NCBI GenBank assembly: GCA_963995505.1
Contig: OZ023181.1
Span: 17,232,221-17,296,220 of the forward strand
DNA: 64,000 nt
Source of the DNA: Hypericum androsaemum
Taxonomy: Eukaryota > Streptophyta > Magnoliopsida > Malpighiales > Hypericaceae
Reading direction: 5' to 3'
The notes beneath the pieces were generated by a model. It was not told the DNA's origin. It saw only the letters and a list, made by a program, of their open reading frames with translations, and made no database searches. Below are positions 55,260 through 64,000 of the stretch, one piece after another. The position numbers and the translations under genes were made by a program. Each line of letters starts with the position of its first letter. Position 1 is the stretch's first letter.

Positions 55260-56321
55260 TTAGTTTCCGAACACTCGAGACATTAGACAGCGCTTCATCT
55301 CTTCATCTTCTGGGGATAAGTGTTGTTTCGAAATCAAAGCAGTCAACATGATTTTATCCAACTTCATATTCTTAATGGCCTCCTTTTTTTCATCTCGCTT
55401 GATTCTTTGTTGCTCCCTTTGTTGCTCCAGCTCCATTCTCTTCTTCAAAATTTCATTTTCATTATCTCTGGTTATTCTCAACGCACGAATTTCTGCTGCA
55501 ACATCTTTAGAGGCCTTTCCTTTTTTTGGCAGCATCTCTACCCATAGGACGGAAGATTCTTGAAGATATGGTGATTGGATCTTCTGAGTTAGATGGGATT
55601 GAATAATCACCTTCTTCGGTAGTCTTTGACCTCTTTGAGCTTCTACCACTTTCTATATCCTCCTCCGCGACATCAGGAGCCAAATATGTTGAACCGTGAT
55701 CTCCTTCTTCAATTTTTCACTTAGGACATTTACACATAACTTCATTAAAAATAACAAGGTCAACAAATTTTTTGCCATCATTCCCTTCATAAAGTGTTTG
55801 AGCTTCAGTCTCAACATCGGCATCGCTTATGCCGCTCCGTTTCCGTTTGAGTGCTTCTCGGTATGCAGCAACCCACTTTGCTCCATTGGCATTAAGTCGT
55901 GTATAACGACCTTTAATTGCAGGCATGTTTTTTTCATGGATCTCTCCCAGATTTTATGCTTGAGCATTATGGTACAAAGCACTCACTCGGGACCATAGCG
56001 AAGCACTCTTCTGATTTTTTTCAATAGTGTTGTCTTGGCTACAGTAGGAGAAAACTGACATTAGGACAATGCCTTCTTTGACACTCCAATTACTTAGTGC
56101 CGACTTTTTAGTTTTTTTCTCCCTAGCCCCATCGAAGGACAAATGTTGTGGTATATTTTGTGGGGTTGGTGTTGGGAAAATAAAATTTGGGAAAGATTTG
56201 GCGATAATTGAGAAGTATAAAAAGGTTGAGAGTTTGGATAATCTCTAGAATTTAGATAGTCTGAAAGATTATATGATTCAAATGATTAAAAATTTGGGAA
56301 ATTAGGATCATTTGGATCCAT
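55260..56321 (-). pseudogene. Harbinger ORF1, Myb/SANT-like DNA-binding partner
   Basis: Starts at the ATG at 56321 with MDPNDPNFPNF, a typical beginning for this gene. The trihelix-like region reads ALSNWSVKEGIVLMSVFSYC, then ASLWSRVSALYHN, and, after a stop, IKGRYTRLNANGAKWVAAYR. The C-terminal region is a charged helix (LKKRMELEQQREQQRIKRDE). It resembles the NAM-associated C-terminal family. There are stops near 56285, 55954 and 55717, among others. In active elements this protein helps transposase bind the ends and enter the nucleus. Confidence 0.8.
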
Positions 56322-56726
56322 AGCAGAAATAATATAACAAAAAATATTTAAAAGAAAATATTATGTAGTGAAAGAAGAGAGAATTTTAGATGGTGTATGA
56401 AAATATGTTAACATTGGACTCTATTTATAGAGATTTGAAAAATAATAATTTTCATATATTTTTTTAGTTTTGCTAAAGATAAGGTCTGTTTAGATAACCA
56501 CGAAAATATTATCCCAAAATATCTATTTTTAATGAATAATATTATGCCAAGTGGAACTAAATAGATAAATAAGAAAAGAAAAAAAAGGCCAAGTGGCCGT
56601 TTTCCGCTTGCGAGCGGCGATCGGGCAAGCAAACCGATCGGCCGCTCGCTCCCCATTTTCATTTATTTTTTTTAATAATAAAAAAATAGCCGATCGATCG
56701 GCTAAACCCACTGATGTGGGTGGTCT

Positions 56727-57811
56727 GAGTGGCGATTAATCTAGAGTCGGGTTGGACAATATATTATTGAAATGTGACAAAAAAATTCAATAAATATTTA
56801 AGATTGATTCATTTGCAATAGCTCAAACTTAAATTTCTTATTAAACTATAATTCTCGGATTGGTAATAATAACTGTTAGCTAATTAAGGTAGTTGAGTAA
56901 TTAGACAACTTTCTATTACTATTAGTGGGGCATTACAGAAAGAGAGAGAGAAAACAAGAGGGAGAGGGAGAGGGAGAGGGAGAGGGAGAGGGAGAGGGGA
57001 TGCTTTTCGATTTGGTTAACGTGCGAGAGTTGAGTAAGAAAAAGACGCTTCTTTCTTTAATCTTTATTCCCTCTCTCTCTTTTTTTCCTCACTTCACTTC
57101 ACCCGGCTTCCCTTGGGATTTTTATTTATTTATAATTATCTTTTTCCCCTCCTTCCATCTATCTCAGTGTTCCCTTGAAACCCACCAATAAGAAAAGGTT
57201 TCATAGATTATAGAAACAGTGGTTTCAGTCCCTCAAAAAAGAAAGGCCAATAGGGAAAGAGAGAAAGAAAGGCACCACAGTGCATTAGAGGAGAGAGATG
57301 GTGAAAGTTAGGCTATTTAATAAAAGCCCCACAAAAATTGACACTGTCCATCTAACTCCACGCCTAAAACAAACTATTTCCAACCAACGAATGTTTAGAT
57401 AAAATGGTGAAACAAATGTTATACTTTAACCATAAAATTTCGAATTCAAAATGTTAAAAATGGAGAAGTTTTAAATATATTTACATACTTTTAAATTTTA
57501 ATCCGACTTGAATCTAAATAATTTGTGAAGTGAATATCCGAACACCGAATGTTATAAACTAAAAATTTATCCATTTCCAAGCAAAAATATCATCTCTTTT
57601 TAAAAGGTTGAGACAAAGTCTAATATTAAACGAAATGATTAGGATATCAAAAATATAAAAAATATAGACAACAACAAAGATATCAAAAAAATCAAATCGA
57701 AAACAACAGAACAAAGAGAGTAAAAACGAATGGCGAACGTAAAACTATGAGAGCTAACCATCAAAGCGGACAATTGCCTAGACAATCAACTAAAAAGAGC
57801 GGAGAGGAACT
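56727..57811. other. Distal upstream region of AP2
   Basis: Contains a GGGAGA hexanucleotide microsatellite at about 56958-56998, then AT-rich sequence. No gene supported. It could carry distal AP2 control elements. Confidence 0.4.
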
Positions 57812-57823
57812 AATAAATTAATT

Positions 57824-57933
57824 AGGTTGTTGTATATTAGTGGGGATTCCTCCTCTACTGGGTGGTTTTAGAACACATGTAATTAATTCGGTTTGGAGGA
57901 ATAAAATCAATTTATGTATTTAAAAAAAAAACC
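57824..57933 (+). mobile_element. Very short 5'-truncated retroposon (LINE-like 3' end)
   Basis: 110 bp ending in A10 plus CC, flanked by the 12-bp direct repeat AATAAATTAATT (57812-57823 and 57934-57945). The body (TGGGGATTCCTCCTCTACTG, then AATAAAATCAATTTATG) looks like a retroposon 3' end with an AATAAA signal. It lies about 300 bp upstream of the AP2 start codon. Confidence 0.6.
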
Positions 57934-57945
57934 AATAAATTAATT

Positions 57946-58233
57946 GAAACAAAAGTGACGAGGCAACAAGTTGCTAGAGAGAGAAGAGAGAAGAGAGAAG
58001 AAGGACGCCCTTTCCGCTATAAGCTAATAAGTAAAAAGGAAGAAGCTAAATATAGCTTATAAACTTGGCATCTTCCCTTTCTCGTCTACCGCTTGTCTTT
58101 GGGTTGTAGTAGCTAAGGAAACAAGAGAACACCAAACTCTCCCTTCTTCTTTCTTCCTTCTTCCTCCCTCTCTCTCTCTTACTTCTGTTTCTCTCTCTAA
58201 AGATAAAGGGTAAAGAGAGCTTCTTTGTGGTTG
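57946..58233 (+). promoter_or_regulatory. Proximal promoter and 5' leader of AP2
   Basis: A CT-rich block (TCTTCTTTCTTCCTTCTTCC, then CTCTCTCTCT) at about 58141-58198 is typical of plant 5' leaders. GA-rich repeats lie at about 57972-58003. TATAGCTTATAAAC at about 58051-58064 is a possible TATA region. The exact start is not determined. Confidence 0.4.
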
Positions 58234-60772
58234 ATGTGGAACCTTAATGACTCACCCGGTGGGGGAGGCGACGAGGAGTGCTACTACTCGGAGGAGGGCT
58301 GTTGCTCCTCCCACGACAATAAGGGCAAACGGGTCGGGTCCTTCTCGAACTCCAGCTCGTCCGCTGTGGTCGTGGAGGACGGATCCGAGGAGGACGAGAA
58401 CCCGCCCGATCAGGACATCTCGTTGAGGCTAAATTCGGCCAACGTGAAGAAGAGCAAGAACAGGCTGTTCGGGTTCTCGATGCCTTGCAACAACGAGGAG
58501 GAGGAGGGAGAGGGTGATCCCCCGCCGGCGACGCGCCAGTTCTTCCCCGTGGAAGGACATCAGCCTCCGCCGACGGCGATGGAAATGGTGGGGCCCAGCT
58601 CGGGGTTCCCGAGGGCTCACTGGGTCGGGGTGAAGTTCTGCCAGTCGGAGTCGTCGGCTTCCGGGCCCCAGAGGGCCGGCGTGGAGGCACCGCAGCCGTT
58701 GAAGAAGAGCCGGCGGGGCCCCCGCTCCCGGAGCTCCCAGTATCGCGGTGTCACCTACTACCGGAGGACCGGTCGTTGGGAGTCACATATTTGGTCGGTC
58801 TCTTCATCTTTTCCTCCCCTTCCCTCTCTCCCCCACCCCTTTCTATATATATATATATATATATACACACACCTAGTTTTGGTTATAACGTAAAGTTTGG
58901 TTATTTAATTGATGCAGGGATTGTGGGAAACAAGTATACCTAGGTACGTGACGTATCTATACCATATAGCTTCTTACAAGATGATCTCGATATTTCTGAT
59001 TTAGGCGAAGACAGTCTTCTGTTTGCCTATTTGTTTGGTATCACTGTTTATAACAAGGTTTGTTTATTTATTTTTTTGGGTTTATTTCTGTTCTCTCTCT
59101 CTCAGGTGGGTTTGACACTGCACATGCGGCTGCTCGGTGAGTAGTATAGTACTTGCTTAATTAATTGCTCCCTTAATTTATTTCTGTTTGCGTAATTAAT
59201 TAATCCACCCATTTTGCCAATTTTTCTTCTTTTATTCTTCTTCCAGCGCATACGACAGGGCGGCGATCAAGTTCCGGGGACGGGAGGCGGACATTAATTT
59301 CAGCATTGAAGATTATGAGGACGATTTGAAGCAGGTAGAGAGACAACTTTGTGTCTTTAGTCGTTGTTCGTGAATATTGCGGACGTTGATTTTTACAATG
59401 TTTGATCAGATGGGCAGCCTGACTAAGGAGGAGTTCGTGCACGTGCTTCGCAGACAAAGCACGGGTTTCCCCCGGGGTAGCTCCAAGTACAGGGGAGTCA
59501 CCTTGCACAAGTGTGGGAGATGGGAAGCCAGGATGGGCCAGTTCCTCGGAAAGAAGTAACCGACTTGCCACCTTCCTTTTTAATTCCTTCCTTGCCTCTT
59601 TTGTGTTTGGTTTCATGCTGATTCTGTTAGTTTTCTGTTGGATTCTAACAGGTATGTTTATCTCGGCTTGTTCGATTCGGAGATCGAAGCTGCAAGGTTG
59701 GTGCTTATAAGCTCTAACAATCGAATTCGATTCCGGGTCGATCTTGGTTTTGATAGTTTTTTGCTGCTTCTGTACTTTTAGGGCTTATGATAAAGCTGCG
59801 ATTAAGTGCAATGGCAAGGAGGCCGTCACGAACTTCGACCCGAGCATCTACGACAGCGAGCTTACTTCTACCGGTAAGCTTATTTATCAGTATCAAATTG
59901 GCTTTTATTATCAACATTTGGCTTATGTGATTTGTGTGATCAATCAGAATCACCAACTGGTACTGCTGATCACAATCTTGACTTGAGCTTGGGCAACTCG
60001 GCTGCTGCTTCGAAGCAAAGTAGTTTGCAGTTCAGCAGCGACAGGCGAAATGCCAATGCTGCGGATCAGCATCCCGGTCCAATGCCAATGGAAGAAGTAG
60101 ACTGGCGAAATCGCGGAATGGCACCTAAGGTAATTAGTTTTTCCACAACAATTTGTATGTGTTGAAAATCTTCTTGATTTTATAGGCCTCATTGGTTAAT
60201 GTTGCTAATGTTCATCTTGTGACAGCTGAACCTCTTTGTGGGTGAAAATGATGGCCAAAGGAGAGATGGCTATAACGCTTCAGAGACAATGCAGCTTCTA
60301 AGCCAAACCCACATTCAATCTCCATCGTCATCTCACAAGTCCGGTACCTCTGAAATGCAAAGATCATACGGGCAACAGCCTAGGAGACCGCCTGGAGACG
60401 CCTATAATACGCATCCGGTTCTTGCACCGTACTTCAGCTCTCCAAGTTTCCAAGTATGTCTTGCAATGTAGCTTCAGTTATTGTAAGAATGTTGCGTCTT
60501 TTAGGTCAATCTGAACATTTGATCTCAAATTTTGTTAAACTTTATTGTAGGTGCATTATCCGAGCAATGGAGGACGAGTCTCGAATGACCTCTCGCTCTC
60601 GCCGAATGATCACCACCACCACCAGCAAAATCAGCAACAGTGGCAACCAGGTCCACCTCCTCATCAGCATTTTGCAAGTGGTGCAGCATCATCAGGATTC
60701 CCCCAGCAGATTAGGACTCCACAAAACTGGCTGCAACAAAATGGGTTCCACTCTCTCTTGAGACCCTCTTAA
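58234..60772 (+). CDS. AP2: APETALA2-like transcription factor (euAP2, miR172-targeted), 10 exons
   Basis: AP2 sets sepal and petal identity, represses AGAMOUS and affects seed size. Exons: 58234-58793, 58918-58943 (26 nt), 59106-59136 (31 nt), 59247-59334, 59410-59555, 59652-59696, 59782-59873, 59948-60129, 60226-60453 and 60551-60772. All introns are GT-AG. The total is 1,620 nt, 539 residues. Motifs: N-terminal [28 protein letters not shown] (nuclear/acidic motif), [20 protein letters not shown] (nuclear signal and start of AP2 domain 1, about 168-226), [20 protein letters not shown] (domain 2, about 260-322), LDLSLG repression motif at 340-345, the AASSGF block (miR172 site) and the NWLQQNGF tail. 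The 26- and 31-nt microexons inside the AP2 domain are typical. The start is the first ATG. I judge it closer to AP2 than to TOE/SNZ paralogues. Confidence 0.96.
60681..60701 (+). promoter_or_regulatory. miR172 target site in the last AP2 exon
   Basis: The core GCAGCATCATCAGGATT encodes AASSGF (residues 511-516). The outer bases are GT on the 5' side and CC on the 3' side, where the common site has CT or AT and CT. Pairing is expected to remain good, so miR172 control by cleavage or translational repression is likely. Confidence 0.9.
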
Positions 60773-62629
60773 AAAAGTCAATTTTTTCCTTCACCTGGCC
60801 AATTATTTTTTACATGAACCAACCCCCTCTTGACCCATATTCCCATGTTTGGCTTATGTGAAAACAAACAAATGGGTAATAGAGTGAAAAAAAAAGCCCC
60901 GATCTCCAATTCCATTGGCCAAAGAAAAAGTCCCATGTTTCTGGGACAAAGTTGGTCAAAAACTAACAAAGGGACGAAACATATTGGAACTAGAAATGTA
61001 AAAACTTCTGGTTCTGACTAAAAAAATGCTTTGTCTAACCATTTTATTTCCTCTATTTTGGATGGAAATCTACGACAACAAAATGTAGCTGTTACTGCTG
61101 CCACCTACCCAGTAGAATAGGCACGGTGACATTTAATTTGTTTTGTGCCAAAGATGCTTAAATTTTGTCTTGTTTTCTTTGGGGGGATTGTTTCTTTATT
61201 TGGCTCTTTTCCAATCTTAACGCTGTAACGACTTCTTCTCGGTACTGGTTCTCACTTCCTTCATTGAGTAATGCCTCATATACAAATTGGGTTCCGTGAC
61301 ACGACTTCCCTGAACAAGTAAAGAAAAGGGTCTGGAGTTGAAATTGTGTTTAATATGTAATAAATGTTTAAGTGATTTGATTGTAATATCTATATGATAA
61401 AGTGTATTTTTTTTTGTGGCAAATATTTTGAGAGAAAACACATTCTAAAATGATTGTATTTGTCTATGAGAATAGTCGGTCAGATCACGGAACATTACAG
61501 CCAAGAGTTTTTCGAGCGAAAATGTTGATACTCGGAATCGAGTACTGTTGTGTCTTATTGATGAATCGAAATACGAATTTCTCAAGAGTTCATTTGTTGT
61601 TGCTCTTTAACTGGCGGAAAGAAGATGAGAGAGAGGTAGAGGGAAATTTAGGCATATAAAAGTGATAGAGAGGGGCCTTGGAAATATCAAGACGTTCTTT
61701 GAATCAGTTCTCTCTCGGCCAAAAGCAGTCAGACATGACTATTATGATGATAAAGACTTTTCATATTAAGCCCAAACCCAAGTACACAGTGAGTTAGATG
61801 GAACAAAAATACCAGAAGATAATAAATTAAAAACACAACAGATGGCCACCAAAAAACTGATGTGTTATTCTAAAAAAACACTAACGTGCTCCCTTGGTTA
61901 GTTTTAGCCTTGTGAATTTGCATGTTATATCAACGTTTAGTTGGAGTACAAAGGGTAAAATAATCTTGAAGATCTCAAATTCGAGATGTATGGTTGATCT
62001 AAACTAATTTTCATACGTTAATGGTTTTTGGAGGCAATTTTTTGTCAAAATCTTTTGGTATTGTATATTAACTAAGCCTATTAATTCATATTCAAATTGA
62101 GTATGACCTAAAATTGAGACGTAACTCTTTCTATCAAATTTTAATTTAATCATGATATTATCAGACAAATTTAAAATTTCTAATTAAACTATAACCTCGA
62201 TAAATCTACCTGCTGTGCTAGGAGAAACTTAATTTTGATATAACATGCGATCATTTTTATATTATTGACTGCTACCGAAGAGGGGGCGGTGGTGGTGGTT
62301 TTGTGTATGGCTTTTGGGCATGCGAAGGAGTGTAGCAGTGTACGAGGAAATAGGGTCGAGGTTTGGTGGGATTATTATATGTATTGTGCAAAATATCTAA
62401 CGAAGAAGGACCAATCAAAGCATGTTCCTTTAATAAGTCCAAGGATTTTAAATTGTTATCCAATACACTAAAATAATGGGCGTTGTAGAAGTACGTATTA
62501 AATATTAAATAGGGGATTGTCTTGCGTCATCTGGGCCGTCATCGTCCAATTTGTTAAACCTACGGACAATATTAAATGTTAGGGCACATAATATATTTAA
62601 TGATTAAGGTTGTCCCTGCTTAATATATT
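60773..62629. other. AP2 3' untranslated region and downstream spacer
   Basis: 60773 to about 61250 is the likely AP2 3' untranslated region. Beyond it there is AT-rich sequence without gene or element. 62505-62582 matches 63923-64000 (see repeat). TAATATATT at 62621-62629 is the left flank of the Pack-MULE. Confidence 0.45.
62505..62582 (+). repeat. Direct repeat copy 1 (about 78 bp)
   Basis: Shares CCGTCATCGTCCAATTTGTT and AAACCTACGGACAATATTAA with 63923-64000, with few differences. The second copy runs into the window edge, so the full repeat may be longer. Confidence 0.85.
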
Positions 62630-63581
62630 GGGAAAAGTTCACTTTAGTACTCTGTGGTATCGACCAAAATCACTTTAGTACCCTGTGGTAAAAAATTGAT
62701 CAATCGAGTCATACTTATTCCAATTAACATCAAAAAGGGCCTCGGGCAGCTGCCCGGAGCTGCCCGAACCTACCCGAACCCTGCCCGACATCCATCTCCT
62801 GCCCCCCCCCCCCCCCCCCCCCCCCCAACCCACTTTCTCCCTCCAAAATGGAAAACTACTCCTACAACTCCTACCCGGACTCCGACGACACCTCCCCCCG
62901 CTCCCGCGAGATCGACTTCGACGGCCAGCCCCAGATCCCAGGGGCCGGCCCGTGGGACGATCGGTCGTCCGCTGTCCCCTACAAGGCCAAGTTCCTCTGC
63001 TCCTACGGCGGCAAAATCCAGCCCCGCCCCCACGACAACCAGCTCTCCTACGTCGGCGGTGACACCAAGATCCTCGCCGTGGATCGATCCGTCCGCTTCC
63101 CCTCTCTCCTCTCCAGGCTCTCCGCCCTCTGCGGCGGCGATCCAAACGACCTGTCGTTCAAGTACCAGCTCCCCGGAGAGGACCTCGACGCGCTCATCTC
63201 TGTTACGAACGACGATGACCTAGATCACATGATGCACGAGTACGACCGGTTGTTCCGGTCTTCCCCTAAGCCCGCCCGCATGCGATTGTTCCTCTTCCCG
63301 AACCCCAGCGGCGGCGGAGGACGCTGAGGACGAGAAGGACGCGGAGGAGGAGGAGGAGGAGGAGGAGGAGGGTAGGAGGAGGACGCGGAGGGGGGGGGGG
63401 AGGAGATGGATGTCCACATGGCGCCACGTCATCAAAAATTGGTGACGTGGCTGGCCACGTAGCCCGGGCAGGGTTCAGGCAGCTCCGGGCAGCTGCCCGA
63501 GGCCCTTTTTGATGTTAATTGGAATAAGTATGACTCGATTGATCGATTTTTTACCACAGAGTACTAAAGTGGACTTTTCCC
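62630..63581. mobile_element. Pack-MULE-like element carrying a PB1-domain gene fragment
   Basis: 952 bp, flanked by the perfect 9-bp duplication TAATATATT (62621-62629 and 63582-63590). TIRs: left about 62630-62790, right about 63462-63581, starting GGGAAAAGTYCACTTTAGTA and reaching the CGGGCAGCTGCCCGGAGCTG block. The left TIR carries an extra ~30-bp internal duplication of CACTTTAGTACYCTGTGGTA. The interior is GC-rich, unlike the flanks, and holds an open PB1-domain frame. A C25 run at 62802-62826 precedes that frame. A host gene piece inside long TIRs with 9-bp duplications defines a Pack-MULE. No transposase is present. Confidence 0.85.
62848..63327 (+). CDS. Captured PB1-domain protein fragment, 159 residues, open
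   Basis: The ATG at 62848 starts MENYSYNSYPDSDDTSPRSR, matching the N-terminus of a plant PB1-domain family that includes PAL OF QUIRKY. The PB1 domain spans about residues 44-152: KAKFLCSYGGKIQPRPHDNQ (with the conserved lysine), GGDTKILAVDRSVRFPSLLS, and the acidic patch ALISVTNDDDLDHMMHEYDR. The frame ends at a TGA soon after FLFPNPSGGGGR, so the long C-terminal region of the parent family is missing. GC content and codon use differ from the flanks. Whether it is expressed is unknown. A protein with only PB1 could interfere with full-length partners; that is inference. Confidence 0.75.
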   Translation: MENYSYNSYPDSDDTSPRSREIDFDGQPQIPGAGPWDDRSSAVPYKAKFLCSYGGKIQPRPHDNQLSYVGGDTKILAVDRSVRFPSLLSRLSALCGGDPNDLSFKYQLPGEDLDALISVTNDDDLDHMMHEYDRLFRSSPKPARMRLFLFPNPSGGGGR

Positions 63582-63590
63582 TAATATATT

Positions 63591-63922
63591 TGAAAAGGTG
63601 CACTTGGAGAACCTGAATAGATGCCCGGGAAAGTAAGGGAGGGAAGGGTCGCGTTTGTTTCTATTAATTAAAGAAAGGGATTGATTTTGGAAAAATAAGA
63701 TTATTTAAAAAAAATTTCGACTTGCCAAGTTACCATACTCGGATACAAAAAATCGTGAAGGCCAACCACGCAAGTACCGAAATGATGTCATTTCAGAAAA
63801 TTTATCTGGGTATCTGCAAAGAACCTCTAAGCGTCAAAATTTGTAAAAAAGATTAGACTTATTTTATATATTTTAAACAACATGTACCAAGTAAAAATCG
63901 TCATATACCACATACGTACTAT
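63591..63922. other. AT-rich flank of the Pack-MULE
   Basis: No gene or known repeat recognised. Confidence 0.4.
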
Positions 63923-64000
63923 TAAATAAGGGAGGCTCTTGCGTCAGCTGGACCGTCATCGTCCAATTTGTTAAACCTACGGACAATATTAAAGATTAGG
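63923..64000 (+). repeat. Direct repeat copy 2, cut by the window end
   Basis: Matches 62505-62582 over its whole visible length. The copies are 1,418 bp apart, with the Pack-MULE between them. Confidence 0.85.

Larger units (their letters stand above)
53215..56726 (-). mobile_element. Decayed PIF/Harbinger transposon, both genes present
   Basis: AGACCACCCACATCA at 53215-53229 recurs inverted at 56712-56726, a probable short TIR pair. I could not fix the 3-bp target duplication. Between them on the minus strand lie, in order, a Myb/SANT-like ORF1 (56321-55260) and a DDE transposase (54812-53510), the standard pair of genes for this superfamily. Both are broken by stops. A 67-bp tandem array separates them. 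A segment of about 48 bp (CAGTTTACGGAATAAACAAT...) is repeated at about 53241 and 53338. Confidence 0.8.

Noticed and set aside
56925..57191. Small frame with Gly-Glu repeats
   Set aside because: It is the translation of a GGGAGA microsatellite with no conserved sequence on either side.
62654..63223. Long Pro/Thr/Ser-rich and Arg/Gly-rich frames around the PB1 fragment
   Set aside because: Alternative-frame readings of the GC-rich PB1 coding segment and C25 run. Only the 62848 frame shows a real domain.

Overview
The window is nuclear DNA from a flowering plant, probably a eudicot. The evidence is short GT-AG introns, an APETALA2 gene with a miR172 site, a plastid CBS-domain gene, a P-type PPR gene, and dense nested plant LTR, LINE, SINE, PIF/Harbinger and MULE-like elements in AT-rich spacers. 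I cannot name the species.

Layout. 1-8.3 kb is a genic island, all on the minus strand: an eight-exon CBSX1-type gene (753-3307), a decayed nicotinate phosphoribosyltransferase copy (4312-5160) beside exons of an unidentified gene (5177-5838), and an uninterrupted PPR gene (6199-8166). 9.9-27.4 kb is an old L1-type LINE split by a 15,680-bp Ty3/gypsy (Tat-like) retrotransposon (10849-26528) with 5-bp target duplications and two 1,448-bp LTRs that differ at about four sites. 27.4-45 kb is a patchwork of a shrunken copia element, degraded LINE pieces, a nearly intact full-length L1 (35000-41757) with a 14-bp target duplication, and a third, 5'-truncated L1. 45-51 kb is AT-rich, with a tRNA-type SINE and a degenerate 22-bp array. 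51.3-52.6 kb is a long-TIR element with a 9-bp target duplication. 53.2-56.7 kb is a decayed PIF/Harbinger element with both of its genes. 58.2-60.8 kb is a ten-exon APETALA2 gene. 62.6-63.6 kb is a Pack-MULE-like element carrying a PB1-domain gene fragment.

The most striking feature is on the minus strand inside the Tat-like element, between pol and the 3' LTR. It is a six-exon gene whose five introns are only 66-75 nt long and whose exons join in one uninterrupted frame of 981 codons. It encodes a plant mobile domain (PMD) protein with a proline-rich middle and a probable coiled-coil tail. Because it lies antisense to the element's genomic RNA, its introns would not be removed during retrotransposition. 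It may therefore be a regulatory or host-derived gene that travels with the element. Apart from it, the element is nearly coding-complete: one reading-frame change at a G6 run between gag-protease and pol, and one TAG near the end of integrase.

Gene starts were set on ATG codons. Intron-exon models were built by eye from splice sites, frame and remembered family sequence, and none was tested by a search.
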